Source of the DNA: Salibaculum sp035270045
Lineage (GTDB): Bacteria; Pseudomonadota; Alphaproteobacteria; Rhodobacterales; Rhodobacteraceae
Direction of reading: 5' to 3'
NCBI RefSeq assembly: GCF_035270045.1
Contig: NZ_DATFIP010000035.1
Span: 1 to 64,000, forward strand
Length of the DNA: 64,000 bases
The position numbers were made by a program, and so were the translations under genes. This document shows, one piece after another, positions 33,025-42,275 of this stretch; positions within the stretch are counted from its first letter, which is position 1, and each line of letters starts with the position of its first letter. Below the pieces are notes generated by a model. That model saw only the letters and a program-made list of their open reading frames with translations, was not told the DNA's origin and did not search any database.

Positions 33025-34368
33025 TCAGGCCGCTTTCTTCACTTGCGCCCAGCCGGGCAGCCAGTCGCCATGGGCCGCCAGCAGGTCATCCACCAGCGCC
33101 CGGATCTGGCGCAGGTCCAGTTCGGCGCCGGTGTGGGGGTCCATCATGGCCGCGTGGTAGATGTGTTCTGGCGCTTCGTCCACCAAGGCACGGACAGTCA
33201 GCTCCTGCACGTTGACCTGGGTGCGCATCAGCGACACCAGCTGAGGCGGGATGTCCGTGACGACAGAGGGTTGCACGCCGTTCTGGTCGACAAGGCAGGG
33301 CGTTTCAACCGCGGCCCCCATAGGCAGTTGCGGGATCTGCCCCCGATTGGGCAGGTTGCCATAGGCGGTGAAGGGCTGGTCTGTCACGACCGCGTTCATC
33401 ATCTCGGCGGCGAATTCGTGGCTCTTGGGAACCTCGATGGTGGCCTGCTGGGCCAGATCGGCCGCCTGTGCCTTCCAATCGGCAACCTGTTCGACGCAGC
33501 GCTTGGGATATTCATCCAACGGGATCCCGAAGTCCTCGATCAGATCCTCGCGGCCGTCCTTGATGAACCAGGGCACATACTCTGCAAAATGCTCGCTGCT
33601 TTCGGTGCAGAAGTAACCCAGTTGCTCCATCACCTCGTAGCGGACCTTGTTGGGGCAACGCGGCATCAGAAGCGGCGATTTCGGCAGCCGCCCGGCGCGG
33701 TAGCCTTCGCGCAGGCGCGGATAGAGCGAGGCGCCGCCCGTATCCTCCAGCCGCAGGAAGAAGGCCACGTGGTTCACCCCCGCGACCCTGTAGCGGATGT
33801 CGCATTCTTCCATGTTCAGGTCATGGGCCAGTTCCTGCACGGTGTTCTGCACCGAGTGGCACAGCCCCACCTGGCGGATATGCGGATAGCGTTCGGCGAG
33901 GGCCCAGGTGTTGATGGCCATGGGGTTCACGTATTGCATGAGCAGCGCATCGGGGCAGACCGCCGTCATGTCCTCGGCGACCTTCCACAAATGCGGCACG
34001 GTGCGCAGGCCCCGCATGATCCCCCCCACGCCCAGCGTATCGGCGATGGTCTGGCGCAACCCATAGGCCTTGGGGATTTCGAAATCGGTGATCGTGCAGG
34101 GATCGTATCCCCCGATCTGGAAGGCAGTGACGACGAAATCCGCGCCTTCCAGCGCGCGACGCTGGTCGGTATGGGTCGTCACCCGCGCGCCGCTGCCCAT
34201 GGTCGCGATCATGCGCCGCGCCACCTGTTCAGATTCGGCCAGCCGGCCCGTGTCGATATCCATCAGCGCGATCTCGGCGTCGCGCAGCGCCTCGAAATGC
34301 AGCATGTCGCCCACGATGTTGCGCATGAAGATCGTGGATCCTGCACCGATGAAGGTCAGCTTGGTCAT
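33025..34368 (-). CDS. GH4 alpha-galactosidase (MelA-like)
   Basis: A 447-residue NAD- and metal-dependent hydrolase. The Rossmann motif TFIGAGSTIF is at residues 5-14, YVNPMAINTWA and the following GLCHSVQ give the metal ligands (Asn, Cys, His) near 148-174, and GVNHVAFF follows. The pattern resembles MelA more than phospho-alpha-glucosidases. It acts in the cytoplasm, consistent with import by the ABC system encoded just upstream; its ATG overlaps the permease stop. Upstream in-frame codons belong to the permease gene and are excluded. Confidence 0.88.
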   Translation of the reverse strand: MTKLTFIGAGSTIFMRNIVGDMLHFEALRDAEIALMDIDTGRLAESEQVARRMIATMGSGARVTTHTDQRRALEGADFVVTAFQIGGYDPCTITDFEIPKAYGLRQTIADTLGVGGIMRGLRTVPHLWKVAEDMTAVCPDALLMQYVNPMAINTWALAERYPHIRQVGLCHSVQNTVQELAHDLNMEECDIRYRVAGVNHVAFFLRLEDTGGASLYPRLREGYRAGRLPKSPLLMPRCPNKVRYEVMEQLGYFCTESSEHFAEYVPWFIKDGREDLIEDFGIPLDEYPKRCVEQVADWKAQAADLAQQATIEVPKSHEFAAEMMNAVVTDQPFTAYGNLPNRGQIPQLPMGAAVETPCLVDQNGVQPSVVTDIPPQLVSLMRTQVNVQELTVRALVDEAPEHIYHAAMMDPHTGAELDLRQIRALVDDLLAAHGDWLPGWAQVKKAA

Positions 34369-35213
34369 TTGACGGCTCCGAGTGTGAGGCCTGCGATGAA
34401 ATGGCGCTGCATCAGGAAGAACATCGCAACCGGCGGCAGGGCCGCGACGATGCTGCCTGCGCTCATCAGGTGATACTGCGCCACGAACTGGCTGTTGAAA
34501 CTTGTGATCCCGGCTGTGACGGGCTGCGCATCCGGCCCCTGGGTCAGGACCACGGCCCAGAAATAATCGTTCCAGACGAAGGTGAAGATCAGCACCGACA
34601 GCGCCGCGATGGCGGGCTTCATCAGGGGCAGGACGATATACCAGAAGATACGCCATTCCTTGACGCCCTCGACCCGCGCGGCCTCGATCAGCTCGTATGG
34701 CAGCGCGCGGATGAAATTGCGCATGAATAGCGTGCAGAACCCGGTCTGAAAGGCGATGTGGAACAGCACCAGCCCCATCTTGGTGTCATAAAGGCCCACG
34801 TCGACCGTCAGGTCGCGCACCGGCACCATGAGGATCTGGAAGGGCACGAAGTTGCCCGCGATGAACATGAAGAAGATCAGCAGATTGCCCCGAAAACGGT
34901 AGATTCCCAGCGCGAAGCCCGTCATGCAGGACAGTGCCACCGCACCGATCACCGTGGGCACCGTGATCAGGACCGAATTCCACAGATAACGCGGCATGTC
35001 GCTTTCGAAAAAGACCTTGCCGTAGTTCGTGAACAGCTCGAAGGACGAGGGCACGCCCCAGTAGTTGCCTGACGAGAAATCCACTGCGGGCCGGATCGAG
35101 AACAGCGCCACGGCCAGCAAGGGCAGAAGCCACAGGATCAGCGCCAGGGGCACCAGCGATTGATAGGTGACCTGCGCTGCGCGCGACCGCTTTTCGATGG
35201 GTGTCGGAAACAT
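34365..35213 (-). CDS. Carbohydrate ABC transporter permease (MalG type)
   Basis: A 282-residue inner-membrane permease with six predicted segments. The EAA loop EAARVEGVKEWRIFWYIVLP (about residues 175-194) contacts the ATPase. It pairs with the MalF-type permease 16 bases upstream and precedes the GH4 gene. The probable substrate is an alpha- or beta-galactoside, judged from the operon enzymes. Confidence 0.92.
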   Translation of the reverse strand: MFPTPIEKRSRAAQVTYQSLVPLALILWLLPLLAVALFSIRPAVDFSSGNYWGVPSSFELFTNYGKVFFESDMPRYLWNSVLITVPTVIGAVALSCMTGFALGIYRFRGNLLIFFMFIAGNFVPFQILMVPVRDLTVDVGLYDTKMGLVLFHIAFQTGFCTLFMRNFIRALPYELIEAARVEGVKEWRIFWYIVLPLMKPAIAALSVLIFTFVWNDYFWAVVLTQGPDAQPVTAGITSFNSQFVAQYHLMSAGSIVAALPPVAMFFLMQRHFIAGLTLGAVK

Positions 35214-35229
35214 GTCTCGCCCTTTCCGT

Positions 35230-36156
35230 TCAGTGCCGCGCGGCGCGTTCTTCGCGCCACATCGACCAAAGGAAGTAGCTGATGAAGACCAGCATGATCA
35301 GAAACAGGATCACCGCGATGGCAGATCCATAGCCCATGCGGAATCCGTATTCCGACAGGGCCTTCTCGAACATGTAGAAGGACAGCACCCGCGTGGACCC
35401 GAAGGGTCCGCCATTGGTCATGACCGAGATCAGGTCGAAGGATCGCAGCGCGCCGATGATCGTCACCACGAAGGCAATGAAGGTCGCGGGCCGCAACTGC
35501 GGCAGGATCACGTGCCAGAGCATCCGCGGCCCCTTGGCCCCATCCAGCCGCGCGGCCTCGATCTGCTCGGGGTCCACGGCGTTCAGGCCGGTCAGGTACA
35601 GGATCATGCAATAGGCCGTCTGCGGCCAGAGCCCGGCCGCGATGATCCCGTAGGTCGCAAGGTCGGGGTTGCCGAGGACGTTCACTTCGCTGCCGAACCA
35701 GCCCAGGACCACGTTCAGCAACCCGACGTTGGGCAGGTAGAACCAGGAAAAGACAAGGCCGACAACGACCTGGCTGATGACGAAGGGAAAAAAGAACAGC
35801 GACTTGTAAAGCCGGATTCCGGCAATGGTCTGATTGAGGAACAGCGCGATGAACAGCCCGCCGGGGATCGCCAGCAGGTAGAGCACCAGCCATTTGAGAT
35901 TGTTCCAGAGCGAAACCTCGAAATTCCGGTCCGACATGAGTTCGCGGTAGTTCTGCATACCGACGAATTCGCCCTGTTCTGACAGGCTGCCCAGCCCGTT
36001 CCACTCGAACGCCGATATGTAGAAGCTCTGAAAGATCGGCGAAATCACGTAGACCGCGAAAAAGGCGATACCTGGCAGCAGGAACATCAACGGCGTGATG
36101 ATCATGCGGTGACGTTGCAGCCAGCCCTGGGTGGGTGGATCGGGTGCGGTGGTCAT
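35230..36156 (-). CDS. Sugar ABC transporter permease (MalF type)
   Basis: A 308-residue permease with six or so membrane segments and the EAA loop EAARLDGAKGPRMLWHVILP near residues 210-229. It lies downstream of the binding-protein gene with a long GC-rich hairpin in between, and upstream of the MalG-type gene. Together they form the membrane pore of a CUT1-family importer. Confidence 0.92.
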   Translation of the reverse strand: MTTAPDPPTQGWLQRHRMIITPLMFLLPGIAFFAVYVISPIFQSFYISAFEWNGLGSLSEQGEFVGMQNYRELMSDRNFEVSLWNNLKWLVLYLLAIPGGLFIALFLNQTIAGIRLYKSLFFFPFVISQVVVGLVFSWFYLPNVGLLNVVLGWFGSEVNVLGNPDLATYGIIAAGLWPQTAYCMILYLTGLNAVDPEQIEAARLDGAKGPRMLWHVILPQLRPATFIAFVVTIIGALRSFDLISVMTNGGPFGSTRVLSFYMFEKALSEYGFRMGYGSAIAVILFLIMLVFISYFLWSMWREERAARH

Positions 36157-36243
36157 GGCGTCTCCTCCGGCTGCGGCGCGCTGGCCGCTGGCAACACATG
36201 CGGAAGCCCCGGATCGGGCTTGCGGATGGGATGCGGGTGGCGC

Positions 36244-36273
36244 GGCCGGGGCCCCGCATCCGAGGCCCCGGCC
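36244..36273 (-). promoter_or_regulatory. Intercistronic hairpin after the binding-protein gene
   Basis: GGCCGGGGCC and GGCCCCGGCC form a perfect 10-base stem around a 10-base loop, 10 bases after the binding-protein stop, without a T run. In many ABC operons such a structure stabilises or partly terminates the upstream mRNA so that the binding protein is made in excess. Confidence 0.6.
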
Positions 36274-36282
36274 TGCATCTGC

Positions 36283-37551
36283 TTAGTCGTAGATGCGCTC
36301 GCGCGCGCTTTCCAGACGGGCGAGGATGTCGTCCAGGTTGTCCGGGAACACCATGAACTCCTGCAGCCCTTCCATGCCGATCGAGGCCATCTCGGCCGGG
36401 AAATCGCGGTCGAAGAACTGCGCGATCCCGCCGGTGGCGTTCTCCGACAGCATGGTGAAGCCCTGCTGGATGAACTCGTCATCCGCCACGGAGGCATTGG
36501 CGTTGACCGGAAGCTGGCCCAACCCGTCGGGACCGTTGATTTCCGACTGCACCTCGGCCGAAGTCACGTATTTCAGGAATGCGCGGGCCGCTTCGACGTT
36601 CTGCGCGCCCGAGGCGACGTGGAAGGTGTCGGTCGGCGCATCTTCGCCCATCGCAACGTCGGGGTTGATCGCCGGGAACTGGTAGAAGTCGATCTGGTCG
36701 TCGCCCAAACCGGCATCACGCAGCTGCGGCACCACGAAGTTGCCCATCAGGTAGGCCGCGGCTTCGCCGTTGACCATGAAGGGCAACGCCTCCTGCCAGC
36801 TGTAGGTCTGGTGGTCGTCAATGAAGGCGCCCATGTCGATCAGGGTGCGCCAGTTCTCGAAGGTCTGGCGAACGCCCTCGTCCTCGGTCCAGGACAGCTC
36901 GCCTCGGGCCAGGGCCATGTGATGGTCGAACCCGTTGGTGCGCATGTTCAGGTAGTCGAACCAGCCGCCGGCGGTCCACAGGAACTTGCTGCCGATCGTG
37001 TAGCACTTGCGCCCGGACTCCAGGATCGCTTCGCAGTTCGCGATTTCCTGTTCGAAGGTCTCGGGCTCTTTGAGCCCAAGCTCGTTGAAGATGTCCTCGC
37101 GGTAGTAAACGCCCCACTGGTAGTAGGTGTAGGGGATACCCCACTGCTTGCCATCCATGGTCAGCGCGCCCTTGACGGACTCGAGACCGTCGTAGTCGCC
37201 AGCCTCCCACCAGTCGGTGATATCCATGAACAGGCCGGAATCCACGTAAGGCTCCATCCGGTTGGCGGCATACCAGTTCACCACGTCCGGCGGGCTGGCC
37301 GACAGCGCGTTGCGGATCTGGCTCTTCCAGGCCTCGCGGTCGACGATGTCCAGTTCGACCTCGAGGTTCGGGTGCATCTCGTCGAAATCGGCCGCAAGGC
37401 CTTCCATGACCTCGCGCGGCGCGGGGTTCGACATGTCCGAGATGATGCGAAGAGTGCCTTCGAGCTCCGAGTGCGCCTCGGCGAATACAGGGCCGGAAAG
37501 GCCCGTGGTCATCGTCAGCGCCACGGCTGCCGAAGTGAGTTTCTTGAGCAT
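36283..37551 (-). CDS. Periplasmic sugar-binding protein of an ABC importer
   Basis: A 422-residue extracellular solute-binding protein family 1 member. The signal peptide MLKKLTSAAVALTMTTGLSG runs to PVFAEAH. The mature part has LRIISDMSNPAP, WGIPYTYYQWGVYYREDIFN and EALPFMVNGEAAAYLMGN, as usual for CUT1 binding proteins. It is the first gene of the minus-strand galactoside operon and faces the IclR gene across the tandem operators at 37582-37618. Confidence 0.93.
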   Translation of the reverse strand: MLKKLTSAAVALTMTTGLSGPVFAEAHSELEGTLRIISDMSNPAPREVMEGLAADFDEMHPNLEVELDIVDREAWKSQIRNALSASPPDVVNWYAANRMEPYVDSGLFMDITDWWEAGDYDGLESVKGALTMDGKQWGIPYTYYQWGVYYREDIFNELGLKEPETFEQEIANCEAILESGRKCYTIGSKFLWTAGGWFDYLNMRTNGFDHHMALARGELSWTEDEGVRQTFENWRTLIDMGAFIDDHQTYSWQEALPFMVNGEAAAYLMGNFVVPQLRDAGLGDDQIDFYQFPAINPDVAMGEDAPTDTFHVASGAQNVEAARAFLKYVTSAEVQSEINGPDGLGQLPVNANASVADDEFIQQGFTMLSENATGGIAQFFDRDFPAEMASIGMEGLQEFMVFPDNLDDILARLESARERIYD

Positions 37552-37581
37552 TGGTGTCCTCCCATAATGCAGTGTCGGAAA

Positions 37582-37618
37582 GTTCCAAATAATGAAACTT
37601 CATTCCAACTATTGAAAC
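37582..37618. promoter_or_regulatory. Tandem IclR-like operators between the binding-protein and IclR genes
   Basis: Two near-identical 17-base units, GTTCCAAATAATGAAAC (37582-37598) and ATTCCAACTATTGAAAC (37602-37618), lie 20 bases apart. Each is an imperfect inverted repeat of TTCCA/TGAAA form, like known IclR-family sites. They occupy the divergent promoter region and stand out as A+T rich in a G+C-rich window. Confidence 0.65.
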
Positions 37619-37690
37619 TATGCGGGATTCGGGTTATGAAAGTCAACACCCCGGCCGCAACCGTCGGGACAAGGGAGGACATCGGCGGAG

Positions 37691-38482
37691 ATGAACCGGC
37701 AGACGACGCAGGGCGGGCACGCCGACGGAACGGTCGGCAAGGCACTGGAGGTCATGGATCGCGTCGCCGCGAGGGGCCGCCCCGTCCGCTTTGCCGAGCT
37801 CCTGGCCGAATCCGACCACCCCAAGGCAACGCTCTACCGGCTGCTGCAGACCCTCACCAGCCAAGGGATGCTCGCCTACGACGAGGCCCGGCAGACCTAT
37901 GCGCCGGGTTTGCGCCTGGTCCGACTGGCCCATGCCGCCTGGCAGCAAAGCTCCCTCGCACCAATCGCGCGGCCTTACCTGGACGCCCTGTCCGAACAGG
38001 TCGGCGAGACCATTCACCTGGCCCAGATGGACCAGGGGCAAGTGCTCTACGTGGACAAGCGAAACGCCCGCCGACCAGTCGAGATGTTCTCGGAGGCCGG
38101 CAAGATCGGCCCGGGCTACTGCACCGGCGTGGGCAAGGCCATGCTGGCCTTCTTGCCGCCCGACGACCGCGCAAAGGCAGTGAACATGCAGTCCTTCTTT
38201 GCCCACACCGCCCATACCCTGACGACGCCGCAGGCCCTGACAGAGGAACTGGCCGCGATCCGCGCCGCGGGCGTGTCCTTCGACCGCGAGGAACACGAAC
38301 CGGGCATCATATGCATCGCCGCGCCGATCCTGTCATCGGCCGGCCGGGTGATGGGGGCGCTGTCGATCACGGCATCAACCCAACGCAATACGCTGGACGG
38401 GCTGGAACGACTGCGCCCGGCCCTGACCGAAACCGCCGAAAAGATCGTCGAGGCTGCCGAGACCTGGCAGTTCCCCGACTGA
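37691..38482 (+). CDS. IclR-family transcriptional regulator
   Basis: A 263-residue regulator with an N-terminal winged helix (TVGKALEVMDRVAARGRPVR, then ATLYRLLQTLTSQGML) and a C-terminal effector domain including GKAMLAFLPPDD and EEHEPGIICIAAPI. Its divergence from the galactoside operon and the operator pair between them imply local control, probably in response to a sugar or sugar acid. The ATPase gene of the transporter follows 21 bases later. Confidence 0.92.
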   Translation: MNRQTTQGGHADGTVGKALEVMDRVAARGRPVRFAELLAESDHPKATLYRLLQTLTSQGMLAYDEARQTYAPGLRLVRLAHAAWQQSSLAPIARPYLDALSEQVGETIHLAQMDQGQVLYVDKRNARRPVEMFSEAGKIGPGYCTGVGKAMLAFLPPDDRAKAVNMQSFFAHTAHTLTTPQALTEELAAIRAAGVSFDREEHEPGIICIAAPILSSAGRVMGALSITASTQRNTLDGLERLRPALTETAEKIVEAAETWQFPD

Positions 38483-38503
38483 CCGCGCAAGGAGGAGACC
38501 CTG

Positions 38504-39565
38504 ATGACTGGCGTAACCCTGACACAGGCCGTCAAGAAATACGGCGCCACGCAAGTGATCCACGACATCGACCTGACCGTTGAGGACGGCGAATTCTGCG
38601 TCTTCGTCGGCCCGTCGGGCTGTGGCAAGTCCACCCTTCTGCGGATGATCGCGGGCTTGGAAGAGACGACCTCGGGCAATATCAACATCGGCCCCCGCGA
38701 CGTGACGCGGGTGGACGCCGCCGACCGCGGGGTTGCCATGGTCTTCCAGACCTACGCGCTTTATCCGCACATGTCGGTCGAGGAAAACATGGGCTTCGGT
38801 TTGCGGATGACGGGCCACCCCAAGACGGAGATCCGCGAGAAAGTGGCAGAGGCCAGCCGCATCCTCAAACTCGACGACTACCTGGATCGCAAGCCCAAGG
38901 CGCTGTCGGGCGGCCAGCGTCAGCGCGTGGCCATCGGACGCGCCATCGTGCGCGGCCCCGAGGTGTTCCTGTTCGATGAACCTCTGTCCAACCTGGATGC
39001 GGAGTTGCGCGTGGACATGCGCGTCGAGATCGCCCGTCTGCACAAGGATATCGGCGCCACGATGATCTATGTCACCCACGACCAGGTCGAGGCCATGACA
39101 CTGGCCGACAAGATCGTGGTCCTGCGCGCGGGCCGCGTGGAACAGGTCGGCAGCCCGATGCAGCTATACGAGGATCCCGACAACAAGTTTGTCGCCGGCT
39201 TCATCGGGTCGCCGTCAATGAATTTCATCGAGGGTACGGTCGAGGGCGGGGGCCTGCGGGTTCCGTCGTTGGGCAACCGGCTGGTCGAGGCACCGGTCGG
39301 GCTTCCGGCCGAGGGCAAGCCGGTGCATCTCGGGCTGCGCCCGCAGCACCTGCGGATCGCGCCCGGCGATAGCGAGATCAGGCTGGATATCCGCGAACGT
39401 CTCGGTGGCGTGTCCTACGACTACCTGATCCCGCCGGGCGGCGAGAGGATCATCGTGGAAAGCCGTGACAACGAACCCATGCAAGAGGGCATCACCGTCT
39501 CGCTGGATTTCGACACCGCCGACGCAATGTTCTTCGACGGCTCGACGGGGGCGCGGCTGCGCTGA
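38504..39565 (+). CDS. Sugar ABC transporter ATP-binding protein (UgpC/MsmK-like)
   Basis: A 353-residue CUT1 ATPase. Walker A is GPSGCGKST (about residues 38-46), the Q-loop FQTYALYPHM, the signature LSGGQRQRVAIGRA and Walker B VFLFDEPLSNLDAELR; the C-terminal third is the regulatory OB/TOBE domain. It should energise the permeases at 34.4-36.2 kb, though it lies on the other strand with IclR. AGGAGG precedes the ATG. Confidence 0.93.
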   Translation: MTGVTLTQAVKKYGATQVIHDIDLTVEDGEFCVFVGPSGCGKSTLLRMIAGLEETTSGNINIGPRDVTRVDAADRGVAMVFQTYALYPHMSVEENMGFGLRMTGHPKTEIREKVAEASRILKLDDYLDRKPKALSGGQRQRVAIGRAIVRGPEVFLFDEPLSNLDAELRVDMRVEIARLHKDIGATMIYVTHDQVEAMTLADKIVVLRAGRVEQVGSPMQLYEDPDNKFVAGFIGSPSMNFIEGTVEGGGLRVPSLGNRLVEAPVGLPAEGKPVHLGLRPQHLRIAPGDSEIRLDIRERLGGVSYDYLIPPGGERIIVESRDNEPMQEGITVSLDFDTADAMFFDGSTGARLR

Positions 39566-39692
39566 TGGCCAGTCGCGCGAGACTTGCAGCCAGCGCATAG
39601 CGCGATTGCGCTAACATGCGTGGTGCGCCGGGGCGTCACCGCCTAGGTTGGCGGTCGGGAGGACCCCGACCAATGCCATACGGAGGTTTCCA

Positions 39693-39917
39693 ATGGCTGA
39701 CATGACCGACACACCCGTTGCCGCGCCGCGCCCGCGCGACATCCTGCGCGGACTCGCCCGCGCCTTCTGGACCGCCGCCGAGGCCCATGGCACGCGCGCC
39801 GGGCGCCGCCGCCAGATCGAGGCACTGCACGCCAAATCCGATGCCGAACTGGCCGAGATGGGCATTGCACGCGACCGCATCGCGCATCACGTCTTCAGGG
39901 ATCTCTACTATATCTGA
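39693..39917 (+). CDS. DUF1127 (YjiS-like) small protein
   Basis: A 74-residue basic protein beginning MADMTDTPVAAPRPRDILRG. The second half, GRRRQIEALHAKSDAELAEM followed by GIARDRIAHHVFRDLYYI, is the DUF1127 pattern. Several members influence phosphate, RNA or stress processes in alphaproteobacteria, but no general function is known. GGAGG lies 8 bases before the ATG, and a strong terminator follows, so it is probably monocistronic. Confidence 0.85.
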   Translation: MADMTDTPVAAPRPRDILRGLARAFWTAAEAHGTRAGRRRQIEALHAKSDAELAEMGIARDRIAHHVFRDLYYI

Positions 39918-39941
39918 CGGGCGTAGGTGCCGGTATCGCAG

Positions 39942-39968
39942 AAGGCCCGCCGATCGGCGGGCCTTTTT
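39942..39968 (+). terminator. Rho-independent terminator after the DUF1127 gene
   Basis: AAGGCCCGCC and GGCGGGCCTT form a perfect 10-base stem with a GATC loop, followed by T residues. With the convergent beta-helix gene ending at 39987 it may serve both directions. Confidence 0.9.
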
Positions 39969-39986
39969 CGTTCCGGCCCACCGACC

Positions 39987-42275
39987 TCAGGCGGGGTTGT
40001 CCATCCGCACGCAGAAACGCACCTTGCCCTTTACCGGCTCGGGCCAGATCACCCGGAATTCATGCCTGTTGGACCCGTTGACCGGGTCGATGTAAGGCTG
40101 GTGGAACACCGGGGCCCCGGCCGTATTCGTGATGGCCTGCACCGGCGCGATGCTCTCGATCGTGCGGGTCCAGCCACCGAAGGGCAGGAAACTGCCCGTG
40201 TCCACGATCCAGACGCTGTCCTCGGTCTGCTGATTGTGGATGTCGCTGTACGGGTTGCGGACCTGTTCGTTGACACCGTTGAAGGCATTGCCGGAGAACG
40301 TAATGTTGCGCATGGTATTGAAGTCCATGTCGGCATAGGTGGTGTCGATGTGCTCGACCCGGTCGATGTTGCCACTGTAGGTGCGGAAAACGTTGCCGGT
40401 AACGGCTAGCCCCTGAATCGAATGATTCTGCCCATAAGGCTTGACCACGATCCAGCTGAACCACGGCGCCACGTCCGAACACACGAAGATGTTGCCGGTG
40501 ATCGTCAGCCCGCCGAAGGTGTATTCGTTCTGCGCGTCGGGATGGGCATCGTGTTCGTTGGTGATCTCGATGAAACTGTTGTCGCAGTAGTTCGCCGTGA
40601 TCGACGAAACGCTGTTGTGCGAGGTCAGGACGATCCCCGCCTGGCGCAAGCCTTGGGATTCGTCGTCTCCCATGAACCAGTGGTTGCCGGTAATCAGGTT
40701 GCCATTGCCACCGAGGAACCCGAAGTGCCGGAACCGCGCCGCGCGATTGTTACGAACCGTCGCATCGTTATGGTTGATGTTGAAACACAGGCTCGTGCGC
40801 TCGGTCAGCGGCAGGGATTGTTCGTTCGAGTTGAAGATACAGCCGAAAATGTCCAGGCCCGTGCAACCCTTGCCCGGGCTGGTGATGGCCCTGTCCCTGG
40901 GCTTGTTGAACTGGCAGTCGCGCACCCGCATGGAATGTCCGTCGGGGGCAAGGATCATGCAGGATGCGATCCCCTTGCAGTGAAAGTCGATGTCTTCCAG
41001 TTCCAGCGCGGAAAGCCGCTCGAACCCGGTGAAATCGAGCAGGTACTTGAAGCGCGTGAAGGTGAAGTCCTGCGTCCCCTCGGCGTCATGGAGCGACGAG
41101 GACAGCGTGACCTCCTGTCCGGCCACGTCCACCGCCTTGACATAGATCTCGCGGCCAACGCCGTTGCCTGTCACAAGCGCGCCGACCGGGATCGTGGCGG
41201 CATTGCTCACGTTGGTGAGCGTCCGGGCGTTGCTGACCGAATAACTCGCCTGCGCGGTCACGACCTCGGTATCCCAGGCTGCGCCCGGGTCGGGCTGCAA
41301 CTGGCCGTTTCGGATCACGCGGCGCACCTCGAAGGCGGGCTTGTTGACCACGGCGGCAAAGCCGTCGACAGGCTCTGACAGGTTGATGCGCCGCCCGCCC
41401 AGGTCGAGCGACTCGTGATCCGAGAAATTCAGCAGCGCCTGGAATGCCTTCCTGAAGGCCAGTTCCTCGTCACCGAAGGCATCGGCATAGGTCGGAAAGT
41501 CGAAGTTCTTCTGGAACACCAGCCGGTGTTCGGCGGCCATGGTCACCGTGCCCTCGAAGCGGATCTGGTTCTGGATCGTGACGTTGTCGCCCAGGAAATA
41601 GGTCCCTGCCGATACCAGCACCTCGCGTCCGTCGGCATGTGTGTCGGCGGCCTCGAAAGCCTCGCGGTCGTCGGTGACACCGTCGCCCACCGCGCCGTAG
41701 TCACGCACATCGACGACGCCCATCATGTCACGCAGAAAGGCGCGGGTGACATCCTCGACCCGGATATCGTCGACGCGGATCAGGCCACCGTTGGGGCCTG
41801 TCAGATCCAGCCCGATATGGGCCGACCCGGCCTTGGACCAGACCATGTCGACCCCACCGCGCGGTCCGGTGCCGACGATGGCGCTGATCTCGACCACCTC
41901 GCCATAACCGGTCAGGGCAATCTCGGAACCCGCCTTGGTCACCCCACCCAGCACCGACCCGTCGGGCCAGAGCGGAAATCCGGCGATGCGAACGCTTGGC
42001 AGCGCGCCCGAGACCGCCTTGACCCGCGCCGTGACCCGCAGATAGCAACCCGGCAGGATGGGTGTTTCGCCCATGTAGCGCAGTTTCTGCACCGCATTGG
42101 TCTTGGCAAGCTCAAGGCATCCGCCGAAATCCTGATCGGCAGGCACGAAGACCCCGCTGCCAGACCCCGCGTAGGTATCCGAACCCGGCGTGCCGTCCCC
42201 GCTCGACCAGACGTCCAGACCGCCCGCGAAGGCCGGGGGCATCAGCACCACGCCGTCGGTAATGACCTTGTTCAT
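39987..42275 (-). CDS. Right-handed beta-helix (pectate-lyase-like) protein
   Basis: A 762-residue protein beginning MNKVITDGVVLMPPAFAGGL. After a beta-sandwich-like region (about 20-180) comes DVRDYGAVGDGVTDDREAFE, the standard start of Pectate_lyase_3/GH28-related helices, then repeated beta-helix coils with Asn ladders (NNRAARF, NLITGNHWF, ITANYCDNS, ITGNIF, VTGNVF, ITFSGNAF). No signal peptide is seen, which is odd for a polysaccharide lyase. Candidate roles are capsule/EPS modification or a structural fibre. No catalytic residues can be named. The gene is flanked by terminators on both sides and stands alone. Confidence 0.78.
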   Translation of the reverse strand: MNKVITDGVVLMPPAFAGGLDVWSSGDGTPGSDTYAGSGSGVFVPADQDFGGCLELAKTNAVQKLRYMGETPILPGCYLRVTARVKAVSGALPSVRIAGFPLWPDGSVLGGVTKAGSEIALTGYGEVVEISAIVGTGPRGGVDMVWSKAGSAHIGLDLTGPNGGLIRVDDIRVEDVTRAFLRDMMGVVDVRDYGAVGDGVTDDREAFEAADTHADGREVLVSAGTYFLGDNVTIQNQIRFEGTVTMAAEHRLVFQKNFDFPTYADAFGDEELAFRKAFQALLNFSDHESLDLGGRRINLSEPVDGFAAVVNKPAFEVRRVIRNGQLQPDPGAAWDTEVVTAQASYSVSNARTLTNVSNAATIPVGALVTGNGVGREIYVKAVDVAGQEVTLSSSLHDAEGTQDFTFTRFKYLLDFTGFERLSALELEDIDFHCKGIASCMILAPDGHSMRVRDCQFNKPRDRAITSPGKGCTGLDIFGCIFNSNEQSLPLTERTSLCFNINHNDATVRNNRAARFRHFGFLGGNGNLITGNHWFMGDDESQGLRQAGIVLTSHNSVSSITANYCDNSFIEITNEHDAHPDAQNEYTFGGLTITGNIFVCSDVAPWFSWIVVKPYGQNHSIQGLAVTGNVFRTYSGNIDRVEHIDTTYADMDFNTMRNITFSGNAFNGVNEQVRNPYSDIHNQQTEDSVWIVDTGSFLPFGGWTRTIESIAPVQAITNTAGAPVFHQPYIDPVNGSNRHEFRVIWPEPVKGKVRFCVRMDNPA

